Part shown: positions 1 to 8,158 of the stretch, one piece after another
How the letters are laid out: each line of letters starts with the position of its first letter
How positions within the stretch are numbered: position 1 is the first letter of the stretch
Assembly: GCF_020510565.1 (NCBI RefSeq)
Contig: NZ_CP075189.1
Coordinates: 2,650,501 to 2,714,500, forward strand
From: Ferribacterium limneticum
GTDB lineage: Bacteria; Pseudomonadota; Gammaproteobacteria; Burkholderiales; Rhodocyclaceae
Length of the DNA stretch: 64,000 nt
Direction: 5' to 3'
Notes under the pieces: generated by a model
The model's input: only the letters and a program-made list of their open reading frames with translations
The model's database searches: none
Told to the model about the DNA's origin: nothing
Translations under genes and position numbers: made by a program

Positions 1-261
1 ATGCCGCTTTTTGACAAGGCAGTCCCTGGCTACCAGCTTGTCGACCAATTGACTGCATGTCGACTGATGGATTCCCAGCCTGCCGGCGAGTTCGGTGATG
101 CCGATTTCCGGAGTCCGCTCAATTTCCTGAAGAACCCACATCTGCGACCCGGGCAGCCCGCAACATTCTTCAAGCTCACGAAAATACTTGCGCATGGTTC
201 CATAAATGACCCGGAACTGCTGCAGAACTTCAAGGGCCAATGGCGGCGTAGGTTCATTCAT
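1..261 (-). CDS. MarR family transcriptional regulator (3' part cut by window edge)
   Basis: Reading the minus strand from the ATG at 261 gives 87 codons without a stop to the window edge: MNEPTPPLALEVLQQF..., followed by a winged-helix segment with ITELAGRLGIHQSTCSQLVDKL (residues about 53-74). This is the helix-turn-helix of MarR-type regulators, where the second helix reads the operator. The N-terminal helix (VIYGTMRKYFRELEE) fits the dimerisation helix. The gene is divergent from the antiporter operon, and its promoter region holds a palindrome, so it probably represses itself and that operon. The family call is firm; the inducing ligand cannot be read from sequence. The longest forward-strand frame over the same bases lacks family features and was rejected. 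Confidence 0.8.
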   Translation of the reverse strand, partial: MNEPTPPLALEVLQQFRVIYGTMRKYFRELEECCGLPGSQMWVLQEIERTPEIGITELAGRLGIHQSTCSQLVDKLVARDCLVKKRH

Positions 262-265
262 GTAA

Positions 266-302
266 ATGATAGGTTGCACTAATTTGGGGCTCAAATTATA
301 TT
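266..302. promoter_or_regulatory. Divergent promoter pair with palindromic MarR-type operator
   Basis: On the plus strand TTGCAC (274-279) and TATATT (297-302) are separated by exactly 17 bp. On the minus strand TTGAGC (294-289) and TATCAT (271-266) are also 17 bp apart. Between them is the inverted repeat TAATTTG (280-286) / CAAATTA (292-298) around a 5-bp spacer. It covers the spacer of one promoter and the -35 of the other. That layout is typical of an autoregulating MarR repressor controlling a divergent operon. The boxes are seen directly; function is inferred. Confidence 0.6.
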
Positions 303-358
303 GCTAACCAATGCAGTTTTGGCTGCTTTTACAACAATCCTTATCGACAAGGGTTTTC

Positions 359-381
359 GGGGGGCTTGCCCCCCATTTTTT
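359..381 (+). terminator. Intrinsic-terminator-like hairpin in the antiporter leader
   Basis: Six G (359-364), a CTTG loop and six C (369-374) form a perfect stem, followed by A and six T (376-381). The T-run ends directly at the ATG at 382. No plus-strand gene lies upstream within the window, so the hairpin sits in the 5' leader of the antiporter operon. It could act as an attenuator or hide the ribosome site. Confidence 0.6.
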
Positions 382-1599
382 ATGTTCAACTCGATCCAAC
401 TCTTCGGTCTGGTGCTGTTAGGTGGTTTGGCCGCCGGCGAAGTGTCGAGAAGAGTTCTTGCCTTGCCACGAACGACCGGCTACGTGCTGTTCGGCTTGCT
501 GGTCGGTCAAAGCGGCCTGAACTGGGTAACGCTTTTGGATATCGAATCGGCACAGCTTTTCATCGATCTGGCGCTGGGTCTGATTCTCTTCGAACTGGGC
601 TACCTGGTTCCGCGCAGTACCCCGCAGGCCGGACGCCAGCGCTTGCTGGCAGGCTGTGCCATTTCGCTGATGGCAGGCTTGCTGGTATTGCTGTTGTTTC
701 TCTACTGGGGTTTTTCCACAGGCTCCGCCCTGTTTGCCGCGGCGCTTTGTGTGGCCACTTCGCCGGCCATCACCATTGCTACCTGTAGCGACGTCGGGGC
801 CAAAGGCGAGCGCACCGGCCTGCTGTACACCATGGTGGCAATCAACGGTGCCGTTGCCTTTGCCGCGGTGGTCCTGCTTGTCCCGTTTCTGATCGACAGC
901 GAGCCACTGAGTGGTTTCGCCCGCATCAGCGATGCGCTGGGCAGCATCATCGGCTCCATCGTTCTCGGTGGGGCCTGCGCCGGATTGGTCCTGCTCGGCG
1001 CCGATCGGCTGGAGAAGCAGGCCGAACACCAGCATCTGCTGATTCTCGGCACCATCGTCCTCGGTGTCGGTACGGCCATTTATCTGGATGTCTCCGTCTT
1101 TCTGCCCATGCTGATCTTTGGCATTCTGGTCAGCACCATTGACCGTGACCACAAAGTCATCGCCATCCGTATCGCCAGTGACGCCCGGGTTTTTCTGGTC
1201 ATCACTTTCGTCCTCGCCGGCGCCGCACTGGACATTGCCTACCTGCGTGACTATTGGCTGGAGGCCATCCTGATTGCCCTGGCGCGACTGGCCGGGCAGG
1301 TGCTGGCCATCCTGATTTCGCGCAAAAGCATAGGCCTGACGGTGCGTGAGAGCGTTTTTCTGGGCATCGGCCTGCAACCGATGTCGAGCATCGCCCTGGT
1401 GCTTCTGGTCAACACCCAGATGCTCTATAGCGGCATGGATGGAAAACTGGTGGGCATGCTCATGGCAACGATCCTGCTGATGCAATTATTTGGTCCGCTG
1501 GCGACTCAAACGGCCATCAAGGGATTCGGCGAAGCGACTCGACTTCGCCCCCCAGCAAAAAACGAAGTACCGGCACAAAACATTGGAGGCACATCATGA
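382..1599 (+). CDS. CPA2/Kef-type cation:proton antiporter, membrane part only
   Basis: About 405 residues with 11-13 hydrophobic segments, starting MFNSIQLFGLVLLGGLAAGE. The transmembrane core resembles the sodium/hydrogen exchanger domain of Kef/CPA2 proteins, with GYVLFGLLVGQSGL in helix 2 and the paired-helix segment LCVATSPAITIAT. There is no RCK/TrkA-N regulatory domain at the C-terminus, so any gating must come from other proteins. ATG 382 was chosen because the first helix starts right after it; the frame stays open upstream to a TTG at 301, but that would put the hairpin inside the gene. The stop overlaps the next ATG (ATGA at 1596-1599). It is the first gene of a tightly coupled operon. 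Confidence 0.8.
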   Translation: MFNSIQLFGLVLLGGLAAGEVSRRVLALPRTTGYVLFGLLVGQSGLNWVTLLDIESAQLFIDLALGLILFELGYLVPRSTPQAGRQRLLAGCAISLMAGLLVLLLFLYWGFSTGSALFAAALCVATSPAITIATCSDVGAKGERTGLLYTMVAINGAVAFAAVVLLVPFLIDSEPLSGFARISDALGSIIGSIVLGGACAGLVLLGADRLEKQAEHQHLLILGTIVLGVGTAIYLDVSVFLPMLIFGILVSTIDRDHKVIAIRIASDARVFLVITFVLAGAALDIAYLRDYWLEAILIALARLAGQVLAILISRKSIGLTVRESVFLGIGLQPMSSIALVLLVNTQMLYSGMDGKLVGMLMATILLMQLFGPLATQTAIKGFGEATRLRPPAKNEVPAQNIGGTS

Positions 1600-2378
1600 G
1601 CAGACGCCCTTTGCGTATCGGGCTTTCGGCCCGGATCTACCATCCCCTGCCCGGGGCCACCGGGCTGCAATCCAAGTCGCTGCAATACCTTGAACAGTCG
1701 GTGGCGCACTGGGTGATGTCACGCGAGGTGATGGTTTTCATGATTCCCTCGGTGAGCGGCGACGGCATGGTACATCGCAGCAGCATTCGCCTCTCGGACT
1801 ATCCACAATACCTCGACGGGCTGGTCCTGCAGGGCGGCGCCGACATCAGCCCGCAATGCTACGGAGAACAACCGCTGCAAGCCGAGTGGGCGGGCGACCG
1901 CCTGCGCGATGCCTATGAAATGGAATTACTCCACGAATTCATGGAAGCCCGCCGGCCGGTGCTGGGCATTTGCCGGGGCGCCCAACTGATCAACGTCGCG
2001 CTGGGCGGCACCTTGTACCAGGACATCGCAACGCAGTACGAAGAGCCGCAAATCCATGTGCACGAGGATTACGACAAGCACGCCCATGACATCACCTGGG
2101 AACCTGGCAGCGGCCTGGCCAAGCTGTACCCCGAACCGGGCAACAGCAAGGTGATTTCGATTCATCACCAGGCCATCAAGGCACTCGGCAAGGGACTGCG
2201 CGTCGAGGCGCGCAGCGCCGAAGATGGCTTGATCGAAGCGATCCGTCTTGAGGGCAAACCCTATGTTCTCGGCCTGCAGTGGCACCCCGAGTTTCACCCG
2301 CCGGGCGCCCCGGATTTGCTGAACTGCAATCCGATTCTTGATGAATTCCTGAGCGCGGCGCGAGGCCGGCGTTGGTGA
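1596..2378 (+). CDS. Class-I glutamine amidotransferase-fold gamma-glutamyl hydrolase (peptidase C26)
   Basis: A 260-residue cytoplasmic protein of the peptidase C26 / PuuD group, which cleaves gamma-glutamyl amide bonds. The nucleophile elbow GICRGAQ places Cys126, and QWHPEF near the end supplies His230 and Glu232, so the triad is complete. The oxyanion strand is GLVLQGGADISP. A GGAGG site lies just before the ATG, which overlaps the stop of the first antiporter. Together with the YbdK-type ligase downstream, the operon encodes both a maker and a likely breaker of gamma-glutamyl compounds. The substrate is not known from sequence. Confidence 0.8.
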   Translation: MSRRPLRIGLSARIYHPLPGATGLQSKSLQYLEQSVAHWVMSREVMVFMIPSVSGDGMVHRSSIRLSDYPQYLDGLVLQGGADISPQCYGEQPLQAEWAGDRLRDAYEMELLHEFMEARRPVLGICRGAQLINVALGGTLYQDIATQYEEPQIHVHEDYDKHAHDITWEPGSGLAKLYPEPGNSKVISIHHQAIKALGKGLRVEARSAEDGLIEAIRLEGKPYVLGLQWHPEFHPPGAPDLLNCNPILDEFLSAARGRRW

Positions 2379-2408
2379 TTTTTGACGGCTTTTTGCCGTT
2401 GACCGTAG
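2374..2408 (-). repeat. Dispersed 35-bp repeat, copy 1 (inverted)
   Basis: On the minus strand this reads CTACGGTCAACGGCAAAAAG followed by CCGTCAAAAATCACC, a diverged copy of the CGGTCAACCGG...TCGGCC repeat found six more times up to 24.1 kb. Here the centre is a perfect hairpin (ACGGC-AAAAA-GCCGT). The copy covers the stop codon of the C26 hydrolase gene. Confidence 0.65.
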
Positions 2409-2421
2409 CAAAGGGCAAAGC

Positions 2422-3696
2422 ATGATCGACACGATCATTTCGCCGTTGCGCACCATCTGGGAAAGCCTGCTCGAACGCCTGTTTTTCCTGCCGCCCTTCC
2501 CGGAGAGCATCGACTCGCTGGCCTTGTTCAGCCTGCTCCTCGTCGTCGGCCTGCTCATCGGCGAATGGTTGCACGCCCATCTCAAGTGGCCAAAAGTCAT
2601 CGGCTACGTGCTGGCTGGCATCCTGTTCGGCCCATCAGCGCTGGCCTGGATCAGCATTGAGGCGCTGGCCCAGGCACGACCGATTGCCGACGCGGCGCTC
2701 GGTTTGCTGATGATGGAGGTCGGCCGGCGTCTCGACCTGAGTTGGCTGCGCCGCAATCCCGAACTGTTGCGCAGCACCCTGGCCGACATCACGCTGTCGT
2801 TTGCCCTGATCTTCAGTTTTGCCCTCTGGCTGGTCGGCCTGACGCCCGCCTGGGCTGCCGCCACGGCGGCCGTGACCATGGCTTCAGCCCCGGCTGTCGT
2901 TTTGCTGACCATCGAGGAAGCCAAGGCCCAGGGACAGGTCACCGAACGCATCATCCTGCACACGGCGATTGGCTCCGCTGCTTCCTTTGTTGCCTTCGCC
3001 GTCGTGCTCGGCGTCGTTCACGCCGAACTGAGCGAAGACTGGCTGAATGCCATTGCGCATCCGCTGTGGGTGGTCGCCGGCGCCTTGCTGGTCGGCGGCA
3101 TTGGCACCTGGCTGGCGCTGCGCATTGCCAAAACCTTGCCGAAAGGGTCGCTGGCTCAGGTTTTTGTCCTGATCGCCTGCGCCCTGCTGGCCGTTGGCAT
3201 CGCGCGCATGCTCGCCGTCCCGGTCTTTTTGACGCTCTTCCTGATGGGCGTTCTGCTCGCTTCGCGTGACCGGCAACAAACCCTGCGTTACACCGAGTTG
3301 CCCGAGGGACATTGGCTCCTCGCCATCGTGCTCTTTGTCATCGTCGGCGCCTCCTTGCCCTGGCAGGAATTTACCTGGCTGGCCGGCCTGCAGGCGCTCG
3401 GCCTGCTGCTGGTGCGCGCGGCGGCCAAGGCCGCGGCGATGGCCTGGTCGGGCGGCAGCCTGCCCTTGCCCAAACGCCTGCTGGTCGGCATGGGTATCCA
3501 GCCGCTGTCGGCCACGGCGGTATTCATGGCTTACGAACTCGCCAGCCTGTATCCGGAAGTCGGCCGTTCGGCCCTGACCTTGCCGCTGTTCGCCGCCGCC
3601 ATGATGGAACTGGTCGGCCCTGCCCTGTGCCGACTGGCACTGCACAAATCGGGCGAGTGCGAGAGCGGTGAGCGCAGTCAAGGAGGTATTGCATGA
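2422..3696 (+). CDS. Second CPA2/Kef-type cation:proton antiporter
   Basis: A 424-residue integral membrane protein, paralogous in architecture to the first antiporter of the operon: GYVLAGILFGPSAL in an early helix, VTMASAPAVVLLTIEEAKAQG in the paired helices, and a conserved late segment VGMGIQPLSATAVFMAYEL that matches IGLQPMSSIALVLL in the first copy. It also lacks an RCK domain. The stop overlaps the next start (ATGA, 3693-3696). Two unequal antiporter subunits in one operon could form a heterodimer, because CPA family exchangers work as dimers. Ion specificity cannot be read. Confidence 0.78.
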   Translation: MIDTIISPLRTIWESLLERLFFLPPFPESIDSLALFSLLLVVGLLIGEWLHAHLKWPKVIGYVLAGILFGPSALAWISIEALAQARPIADAALGLLMMEVGRRLDLSWLRRNPELLRSTLADITLSFALIFSFALWLVGLTPAWAAATAAVTMASAPAVVLLTIEEAKAQGQVTERIILHTAIGSAASFVAFAVVLGVVHAELSEDWLNAIAHPLWVVAGALLVGGIGTWLALRIAKTLPKGSLAQVFVLIACALLAVGIARMLAVPVFLTLFLMGVLLASRDRQQTLRYTELPEGHWLLAIVLFVIVGASLPWQEFTWLAGLQALGLLLVRAAAKAAAMAWSGGSLPLPKRLLVGMGIQPLSATAVFMAYELASLYPEVGRSALTLPLFAAAMMELVGPALCRLALHKSGECESGERSQGGIA

Positions 3697-4826
3697 CAAC
3701 CAAAGCATTGGGCGACTTCAAGGACAGCGCCGCTTTTTCCCTGGGTGTCGAGCTTGAACTGCAACTCGTCTCGAAGCGCGATTTCAACCTGACACGGGGC
3801 GCCACCGACCTGCTCGGCAGCCTCGATTACGACGAACGTTTCGGCGAGATCAAGCTCGAAATCACCGAAAGCATGATCGAAATCAGCACCCAGCCACAAG
3901 CTACCGTCGATGGCATTGCAGCCGACCTCGGCGGCCTGCGCGACACCCTGCGCCAGCATTGCGAGCGCAACAACATCGGCATCTGCGGCGGCGGCACGCA
4001 CCCGTTCCACCATTGGCCGGAACGACGCATCTGCCCGGGCGACCGCTTCAATGACATTTACCAGCGCTACGGTTATCTCGCCAAGCAATTCACCGTCTTC
4101 GGCCAGCACGTCCATGTCGGCTGCACCTCGGCCGATGAGGCCATCTGGCTGACCCAGGCGCTCGGCGTCTATGTGCCGGCCTTCATCGCCCTGTCCGCCT
4201 CCTCCCCCTTTGTCGATGGCGTGGACAGTTTCTACCAGTCGGCCCGGCTCAACGCCGTTTCAGCCTTTCCGCTGAGCGGCCAGTGCCCACCGCTCGGCAG
4301 TTGGCAGGAATTCACCGAGCACTTTGCCTTCCTGCAAGCCTGCGGTATCGCCCAGGGCATCAAGGATCTGTACTGGGATGTCCGCCCGAAACCGGAATTC
4401 GGTACGGTTGAAATACGCGTCTGCGATACGCCGCTGACCATCGAACAAGCGACCTCCCTGGCTGCCCTGGCCCAATCCCTTTCCCGCTGGCTGCTGCGCA
4501 CCCGTCCGCCGCTGCATACCGCCAAACAGGCCCATGTTGCCCGTTACAACAAGTTCCAGGCCTGCCGCTACGGCCTCGAGGCGATGATTTCCGATCCGGA
4601 GAACTTATGCCAGACACCATTGAAGCAAACCCTGGCCGACTTGCTCGAAGCCGTTTCGGAGGATGCCCGGGAACTGGACTGCGCCCACTGGCTGAGCCCG
4701 CTCAAGCAGGCGGTCGCTGAAAATACGGGCGATGCCGCCTGGCTGCGGGCGAGAGAAGCGCAGCATGGCAATTTGAACGATGTGGTACGCGAAGCCAGCG
4801 AACGGCTGATGGGCACAAACAATTAA
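3693..4826 (+). CDS. YbdK-type glutamate-cysteine ligase 2 (carboxylate-amine ligase)
   Basis: A 377-residue soluble enzyme of the GCS2/YbdK family, which couples ATP hydrolysis to forming a gamma-glutamyl amide bond. The opening FSLGVELELQLVSKRDF is the family's N-terminal acidic signature, and ITESMIEISTQP, GGGTHPFHHW, QHVHVGC and the closing DVRPKPEFGTVEIRVCDTP segment are in the usual order. Length is normal. AAGGAGG lies 6 bp before the ATG. YbdK itself is a weak glutamate-cysteine ligase with an uncertain natural amine, so glutathione precursor synthesis is possible but not certain. The setting suggests a gamma-glutamyl metabolite linked to the antiporters. Confidence 0.82.
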   Translation: MTTKALGDFKDSAAFSLGVELELQLVSKRDFNLTRGATDLLGSLDYDERFGEIKLEITESMIEISTQPQATVDGIAADLGGLRDTLRQHCERNNIGICGGGTHPFHHWPERRICPGDRFNDIYQRYGYLAKQFTVFGQHVHVGCTSADEAIWLTQALGVYVPAFIALSASSPFVDGVDSFYQSARLNAVSAFPLSGQCPPLGSWQEFTEHFAFLQACGIAQGIKDLYWDVRPKPEFGTVEIRVCDTPLTIEQATSLAALAQSLSRWLLRTRPPLHTAKQAHVARYNKFQACRYGLEAMISDPENLCQTPLKQTLADLLEAVSEDARELDCAHWLSPLKQAVAENTGDAAWLRAREAQHGNLNDVVREASERLMGTNN

Positions 4827-4843
4827 TTTCAGGAGAAAACAAA

Positions 4844-6106
4844 ATGATCCGCCGGTTGCCTGCAGCCTTTTTGTCACTGTTCATCGCCACGGACACATGG
4901 GCGGCCAACGCGACCTGCCAATTTGAGCAGGTGCCGGTCGGCCCCCAAAAACTGGGCGCCTGGATCGACAAGAGCAACTGGCTGGCCATTGAAAACCAGC
5001 GCCTGACTTTACAGGCCGGCGAGGTATTCATGCCCGCCTGGCGGCTGGCCCCGGCTGGCGATGCTCAACCCGCGGCGGCGAAGCAACGCCCGATCGATGA
5101 TTTTCCGGTTGTCGATCCGCTCGATGGCAGCCGGCGCGACCTCGGATTTTTGCTCGACAGTCGCCTCTACGCCGATGGCCTCGTCGTCCTGCGCAATGGT
5201 CGGGTCGTCGCCGAACGCTATCGCAATGGACTGACGCCTGACAAACCCAGGCTATTGCTTGAAGCAACCCGTCCGTTGCTCAATCTGCTCGGCGCCATGA
5301 GCGTCAGCCAGGGCAAACTGGCCGCCGACAAGTCGGTCAGCCGTTTTCTTCCCAACGTGCCGCCGTCAGCCGGGCTGCGCAAGCTGTCGATCCGGCGCCT
5401 GCTCGAAAGCGAGGATCGCCATGCCTGGACAGCGGAAGACCTCGAATCCTGGCAACTGGCCGGTGGCTGGACAACGAACCAGGCCGGCAACGGCATCCGT
5501 GCCTGGCTTTCCCAGGCCGGGCGTTGGGAAAAGCCGCTGGACGAACCGGCTGAAACCTCCTTTGCCGCCGCCCCGGATGACGACCTGTTGGCCTGGATAT
5601 TGGCCGAGAGCAACGCCATGCCGCTTTCGCAACTGTTTTGCGAAAGACTGCTGAGCCGCAACGCACCGGAACACCCCATCGTCTGGCTGAGCGACCCGCG
5701 TGGCGTCCAATTGGCCAACGGGCTTGGTTTGTCCCTGCGCGATTTTGCCAAACTGGGCCAGGTTCTGGTCGACGCCCGGAGCAGCCGAAATCGCGGCAAA
5801 ATTCCCTCGTGGTTCATCGAAACGCTGACCGCCTCATCGGGCATGCGCTCGGCCGAAATCAAGGGCCTCACCAAAGGCAGCGAGCAGCGCTACGGCTTCG
5901 TCCATCTCGGCGGGTCGCCGAATCGGGTGGCACTGATCGGGGCGCATGGCACCAGCCTCTATATCGATTTCGATGAACGCCTGGTCATTGCGCTTTATGC
6001 GACCCGTCCCGGCGAAAGCACGCCCGGCACGCTGGCATTGCTGGAACACGCCTGGAAGGCCATAGACTTGGCAATTGCTCGGCCGGAAAAGCTCAAAAAG
6101 CCGTGA
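4844..6106 (+). CDS. Exported serine beta-lactamase-fold protein with lost catalytic residues
   Basis: 420 residues starting with a signal peptide (MIRRLPAAFLSLFIATDTWA, cleavage near 20-23). The body matches the class-C beta-lactamase-like serine hydrolases (6-aminohexanoate-dimer hydrolase type). At the SxxK nucleophile site the sequence is LLLEATRPLLNLLGAMSVSQ, giving Glu140 and Arg143 in place of Ser and Lys. The YxN region (FAAAPDDDLL, 240-249) lacks Tyr and Asn. The late strand IGAHGTSLYIDFDERLVIAL is kept. The fold is thus intact but the enzyme should be dead, suggesting a periplasmic binding or sensing role. An AGGAG site precedes the ATG. It is the last gene of the antiporter operon. 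Confidence 0.75.
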   Translation: MIRRLPAAFLSLFIATDTWAANATCQFEQVPVGPQKLGAWIDKSNWLAIENQRLTLQAGEVFMPAWRLAPAGDAQPAAAKQRPIDDFPVVDPLDGSRRDLGFLLDSRLYADGLVVLRNGRVVAERYRNGLTPDKPRLLLEATRPLLNLLGAMSVSQGKLAADKSVSRFLPNVPPSAGLRKLSIRRLLESEDRHAWTAEDLESWQLAGGWTTNQAGNGIRAWLSQAGRWEKPLDEPAETSFAAAPDDDLLAWILAESNAMPLSQLFCERLLSRNAPEHPIVWLSDPRGVQLANGLGLSLRDFAKLGQVLVDARSSRNRGKIPSWFIETLTASSGMRSAEIKGLTKGSEQRYGFVHLGGSPNRVALIGAHGTSLYIDFDERLVIALYATRPGESTPGTLALLEHAWKAIDLAIARPEKLKKP

Positions 6107-6117
6107 TTTCCTGACTT

Positions 6118-6153
6118 CCACGGTCAACCGGAAATAACGGCCAAATTTGAAAT
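6118..6153 (+). repeat. Dispersed 35-bp repeat, copy 2
   Basis: CCACGGTCAACCGGAAATAA followed by CGGCCAAATTTGAAAT. It begins 12 bp after the stop of the beta-lactamase-fold gene and marks the end of that operon. Confidence 0.75.
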
Positions 6154-6211
6154 AACAAACGGCGGCTTGCTATGCTTAAATCATCCCAACGTCCCAAATG
6201 ATCCAACCGCC

Positions 6212-6688
6212 ATGTTAGACAGCGACCACGCCGCCTTCATCCAGACCGGAGTCAGCATCAGCCTGGCCGCCTGCGCCGTTGATCGCCTGCCCTGCATGAG
6301 CCGGGGTCTGGGTTGCAAGCTGATCGACGGCGGGCGTCAAGTCGCGATATTCATCAAGCGCTCGCAGTCGGCCGAACTCCTCGACAACATCCGCAACACC
6401 GGCCGGGTCGCCAGTGTTTTCAACCTGCCGAGCAGCAACCGCACCGTGCAGCTAAAGGGTGTCGATGCGCACATCCAGCCCTTCGATCCAGCCGATCTGC
6501 CGGTGATCGCATCGCACGTTTCCCTGTTCCTCGACGAAGTCATCCCCTTCGGCATGCAGGAAAACATGATTCGGGCCATGTTCGCCTGCACGGTCGACGA
6601 CCTCGTGACGGTGGTGTACTCACCGAGCGCCGCCTTCACCCAGACGCCAGGCCCGAAAGCCGGAGACCCGCTGGGCGCTGCGTCATGA
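6212..6688 (+). CDS. Pyridoxamine 5'-phosphate oxidase-like flavin split-barrel protein
   Basis: 158 residues from ATG 6212 (MLDSDHAAFIQTGVSISLAA). The pattern fits the small FMN-binding split-barrel family: an early helix, an ISLAACAVDRLPCMSRGLG strand pair, RQVAIFIKRSQSAELLDNIR, then VASVFNLPSSNRTVQLKG. The frame is open upstream to 6167, but that would add a low-complexity leader and part of the repeat-rich spacer. Its stop overlaps the next gene (ATGA, 6685-6688). The next gene starts with a similar domain, so the two probably work together, perhaps as a flavin- or heme-based redox sensor pair. The exact reaction is unknown. Confidence 0.65.
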   Translation: MLDSDHAAFIQTGVSISLAACAVDRLPCMSRGLGCKLIDGGRQVAIFIKRSQSAELLDNIRNTGRVASVFNLPSSNRTVQLKGVDAHIQPFDPADLPVIASHVSLFLDEVIPFGMQENMIRAMFACTVDDLVTVVYSPSAAFTQTPGPKAGDPLGAAS

Positions 6689-8022
6689 GCCTGCGCCTCG
6701 AGACCATCCGCGAATGTCTGGAGGGCATCATCCCGGGCCACATCGCCACCTGCGACCGGGCCGGAATGCCCAACCTGGCCTACCTCTCCCAGGTCGAATT
6801 CATCGACAACGAACACGTCGCGCTGTCCTACCAGTTCTTCAACCGAACCCGGCAGAACATCCTGGCCGACTCGCCGGTGCGCCTGCTGCTGACCAGCCAC
6901 CTGACCGGCGCCCAGTACCGGCTGACCCTGCACTACCTGCGCACCGAGGCGGCCGGGCCGCTCTTTGAGCAGATGCGGGCCAAACTGGCCGGGATCGCCT
7001 CGCATACCGGCATGGCCGGCATCTTTCAGTTGCTCGGCGCCGACATCTACCGTGTGCTGAATATCGAACAGGTGCCCGGCGAGACCGTGGCGCCGCCTCC
7101 GCCCCCAGTCAATTGCCTGAACGCCCTGCGCCGGACGGTCGACCGCCTGGCCACCTGCAACACGCTGGAATGCCTGCTCGAAAAGGCCGTCGACTGCCTG
7201 GAAAAAGAGTTCGGCATCGCCCATCTCATGCTGCTCATGCACGACGAGGCGCGCGGCCGCCTGTACACCCTGGCCAGCCGCGGCTACCCCGAATCCGGCA
7301 TCGGCTCGGAAATTCCGGTCGGCGCCGGCGTCATCGGCATCTGCGCCCGCGAACGCACGCCGATCCGGATCGGCTTCACCAACAGCGAGTACGCCTACGG
7401 CCGTACCGTGCGCGATGGCATCGCCGCCGACGGTCAGGCCGACGCCCTGGAAACGGCCATTCCGCTGCCGGGCCTGCCCGATGCGGCGAGCCAGATGGCC
7501 GTGCCGATCAGCGTCGCCGGCCGCCTGCTCGGCGTGCTCTATGTCGAGAGCGTGTCCGACCTGCATTTCGGCTACGACGAAGAAGACGCCCTCGTCGCCT
7601 TCGCCGCCCAACTGGGTCTTGCCATCGTCCACCACCAGCCGGCCGACGACCAGCCCGACGAGCCGGCCGGCAGCGAAGAAGCAGCTCCGGCCGTCGCCGG
7701 CACACCGCTGACCATTCGCCACTTCGCCGCCACCGACAGCGTTTTCATCGATGACGACTACCTGATCAAGGGCGTCGCCGGGGCCATCCTCTGGGTGCTG
7801 CTCAGCGATTTTGCCGAACGTCGGCGCACCAGTTTCACCAACAAGGGCTTGCGGGTCGATCCCCGCATCCGCCTGCCGGGCGTCAGCGACAACCTCGAAG
7901 CACGTCTGGTACTGCTGCAGCGCCGGCTGGAAGAACGCGACGCCGGCATCCGGCTGACCAAGACCGGGCGCGGCCGTTTTTCACTGGCCGTGGACCGCCC
8001 GCTGCAGCTCCTCGAAAGCTGA
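6685..8022 (+). CDS. Split-barrel flavin domain plus GAF sensor protein
   Basis: 445 residues from ATG 6685. Residues about 1-130 form a second PNPOx-like split barrel (GHIATCDRAGMPNLAYLSQV, then ALSYQFFNRTRQNILADSPV). A proline linker at about 135-142 leads to a GAF domain (about 150-310: LMLLMHDEARGRLYTLASRG, SQMAVPISVAGRLLGVLYVE). The C-terminal 90 residues (DDDYLIKGVAGAILWVLLSD...) look like a small alpha-helical signalling or DNA-binding module that I cannot name. No kinase or GGDEF domain is present. It lies upstream of the E1 dehydrogenase genes with a 136-bp gap and could regulate them. Confidence 0.65.
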   Translation: MSLRLETIRECLEGIIPGHIATCDRAGMPNLAYLSQVEFIDNEHVALSYQFFNRTRQNILADSPVRLLLTSHLTGAQYRLTLHYLRTEAAGPLFEQMRAKLAGIASHTGMAGIFQLLGADIYRVLNIEQVPGETVAPPPPPVNCLNALRRTVDRLATCNTLECLLEKAVDCLEKEFGIAHLMLLMHDEARGRLYTLASRGYPESGIGSEIPVGAGVIGICARERTPIRIGFTNSEYAYGRTVRDGIAADGQADALETAIPLPGLPDAASQMAVPISVAGRLLGVLYVESVSDLHFGYDEEDALVAFAAQLGLAIVHHQPADDQPDEPAGSEEAAPAVAGTPLTIRHFAATDSVFIDDDYLIKGVAGAILWVLLSDFAERRRTSFTNKGLRVDPRIRLPGVSDNLEARLVLLQRRLEERDAGIRLTKTGRGRFSLAVDRPLQLLES

Positions 8023-8158
8023 TTTTCGGGCGCTTGGCCCACCTTTCCTTAAATCTTCATTCAGCGTTTCTTAAAAGAATCGTAAGCAGCCTCTGGTCGT
8101 CTTGTCAGGGTTTTCGGGCGGCCTAGACTTCCTCCATCGATTAACGATTGGAGAGGCC

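Noticed and set aside
418..1485. 355-residue open frame on the minus strand
   Set aside because: Glutamine- and histidine-rich mirror of the antiporter gene, caused by high GC; no family signature.
6337..7722. 461-residue minus-strand frame
   Set aside because: Opposite the split-barrel/GAF genes, which have clear domains and overlapping starts.
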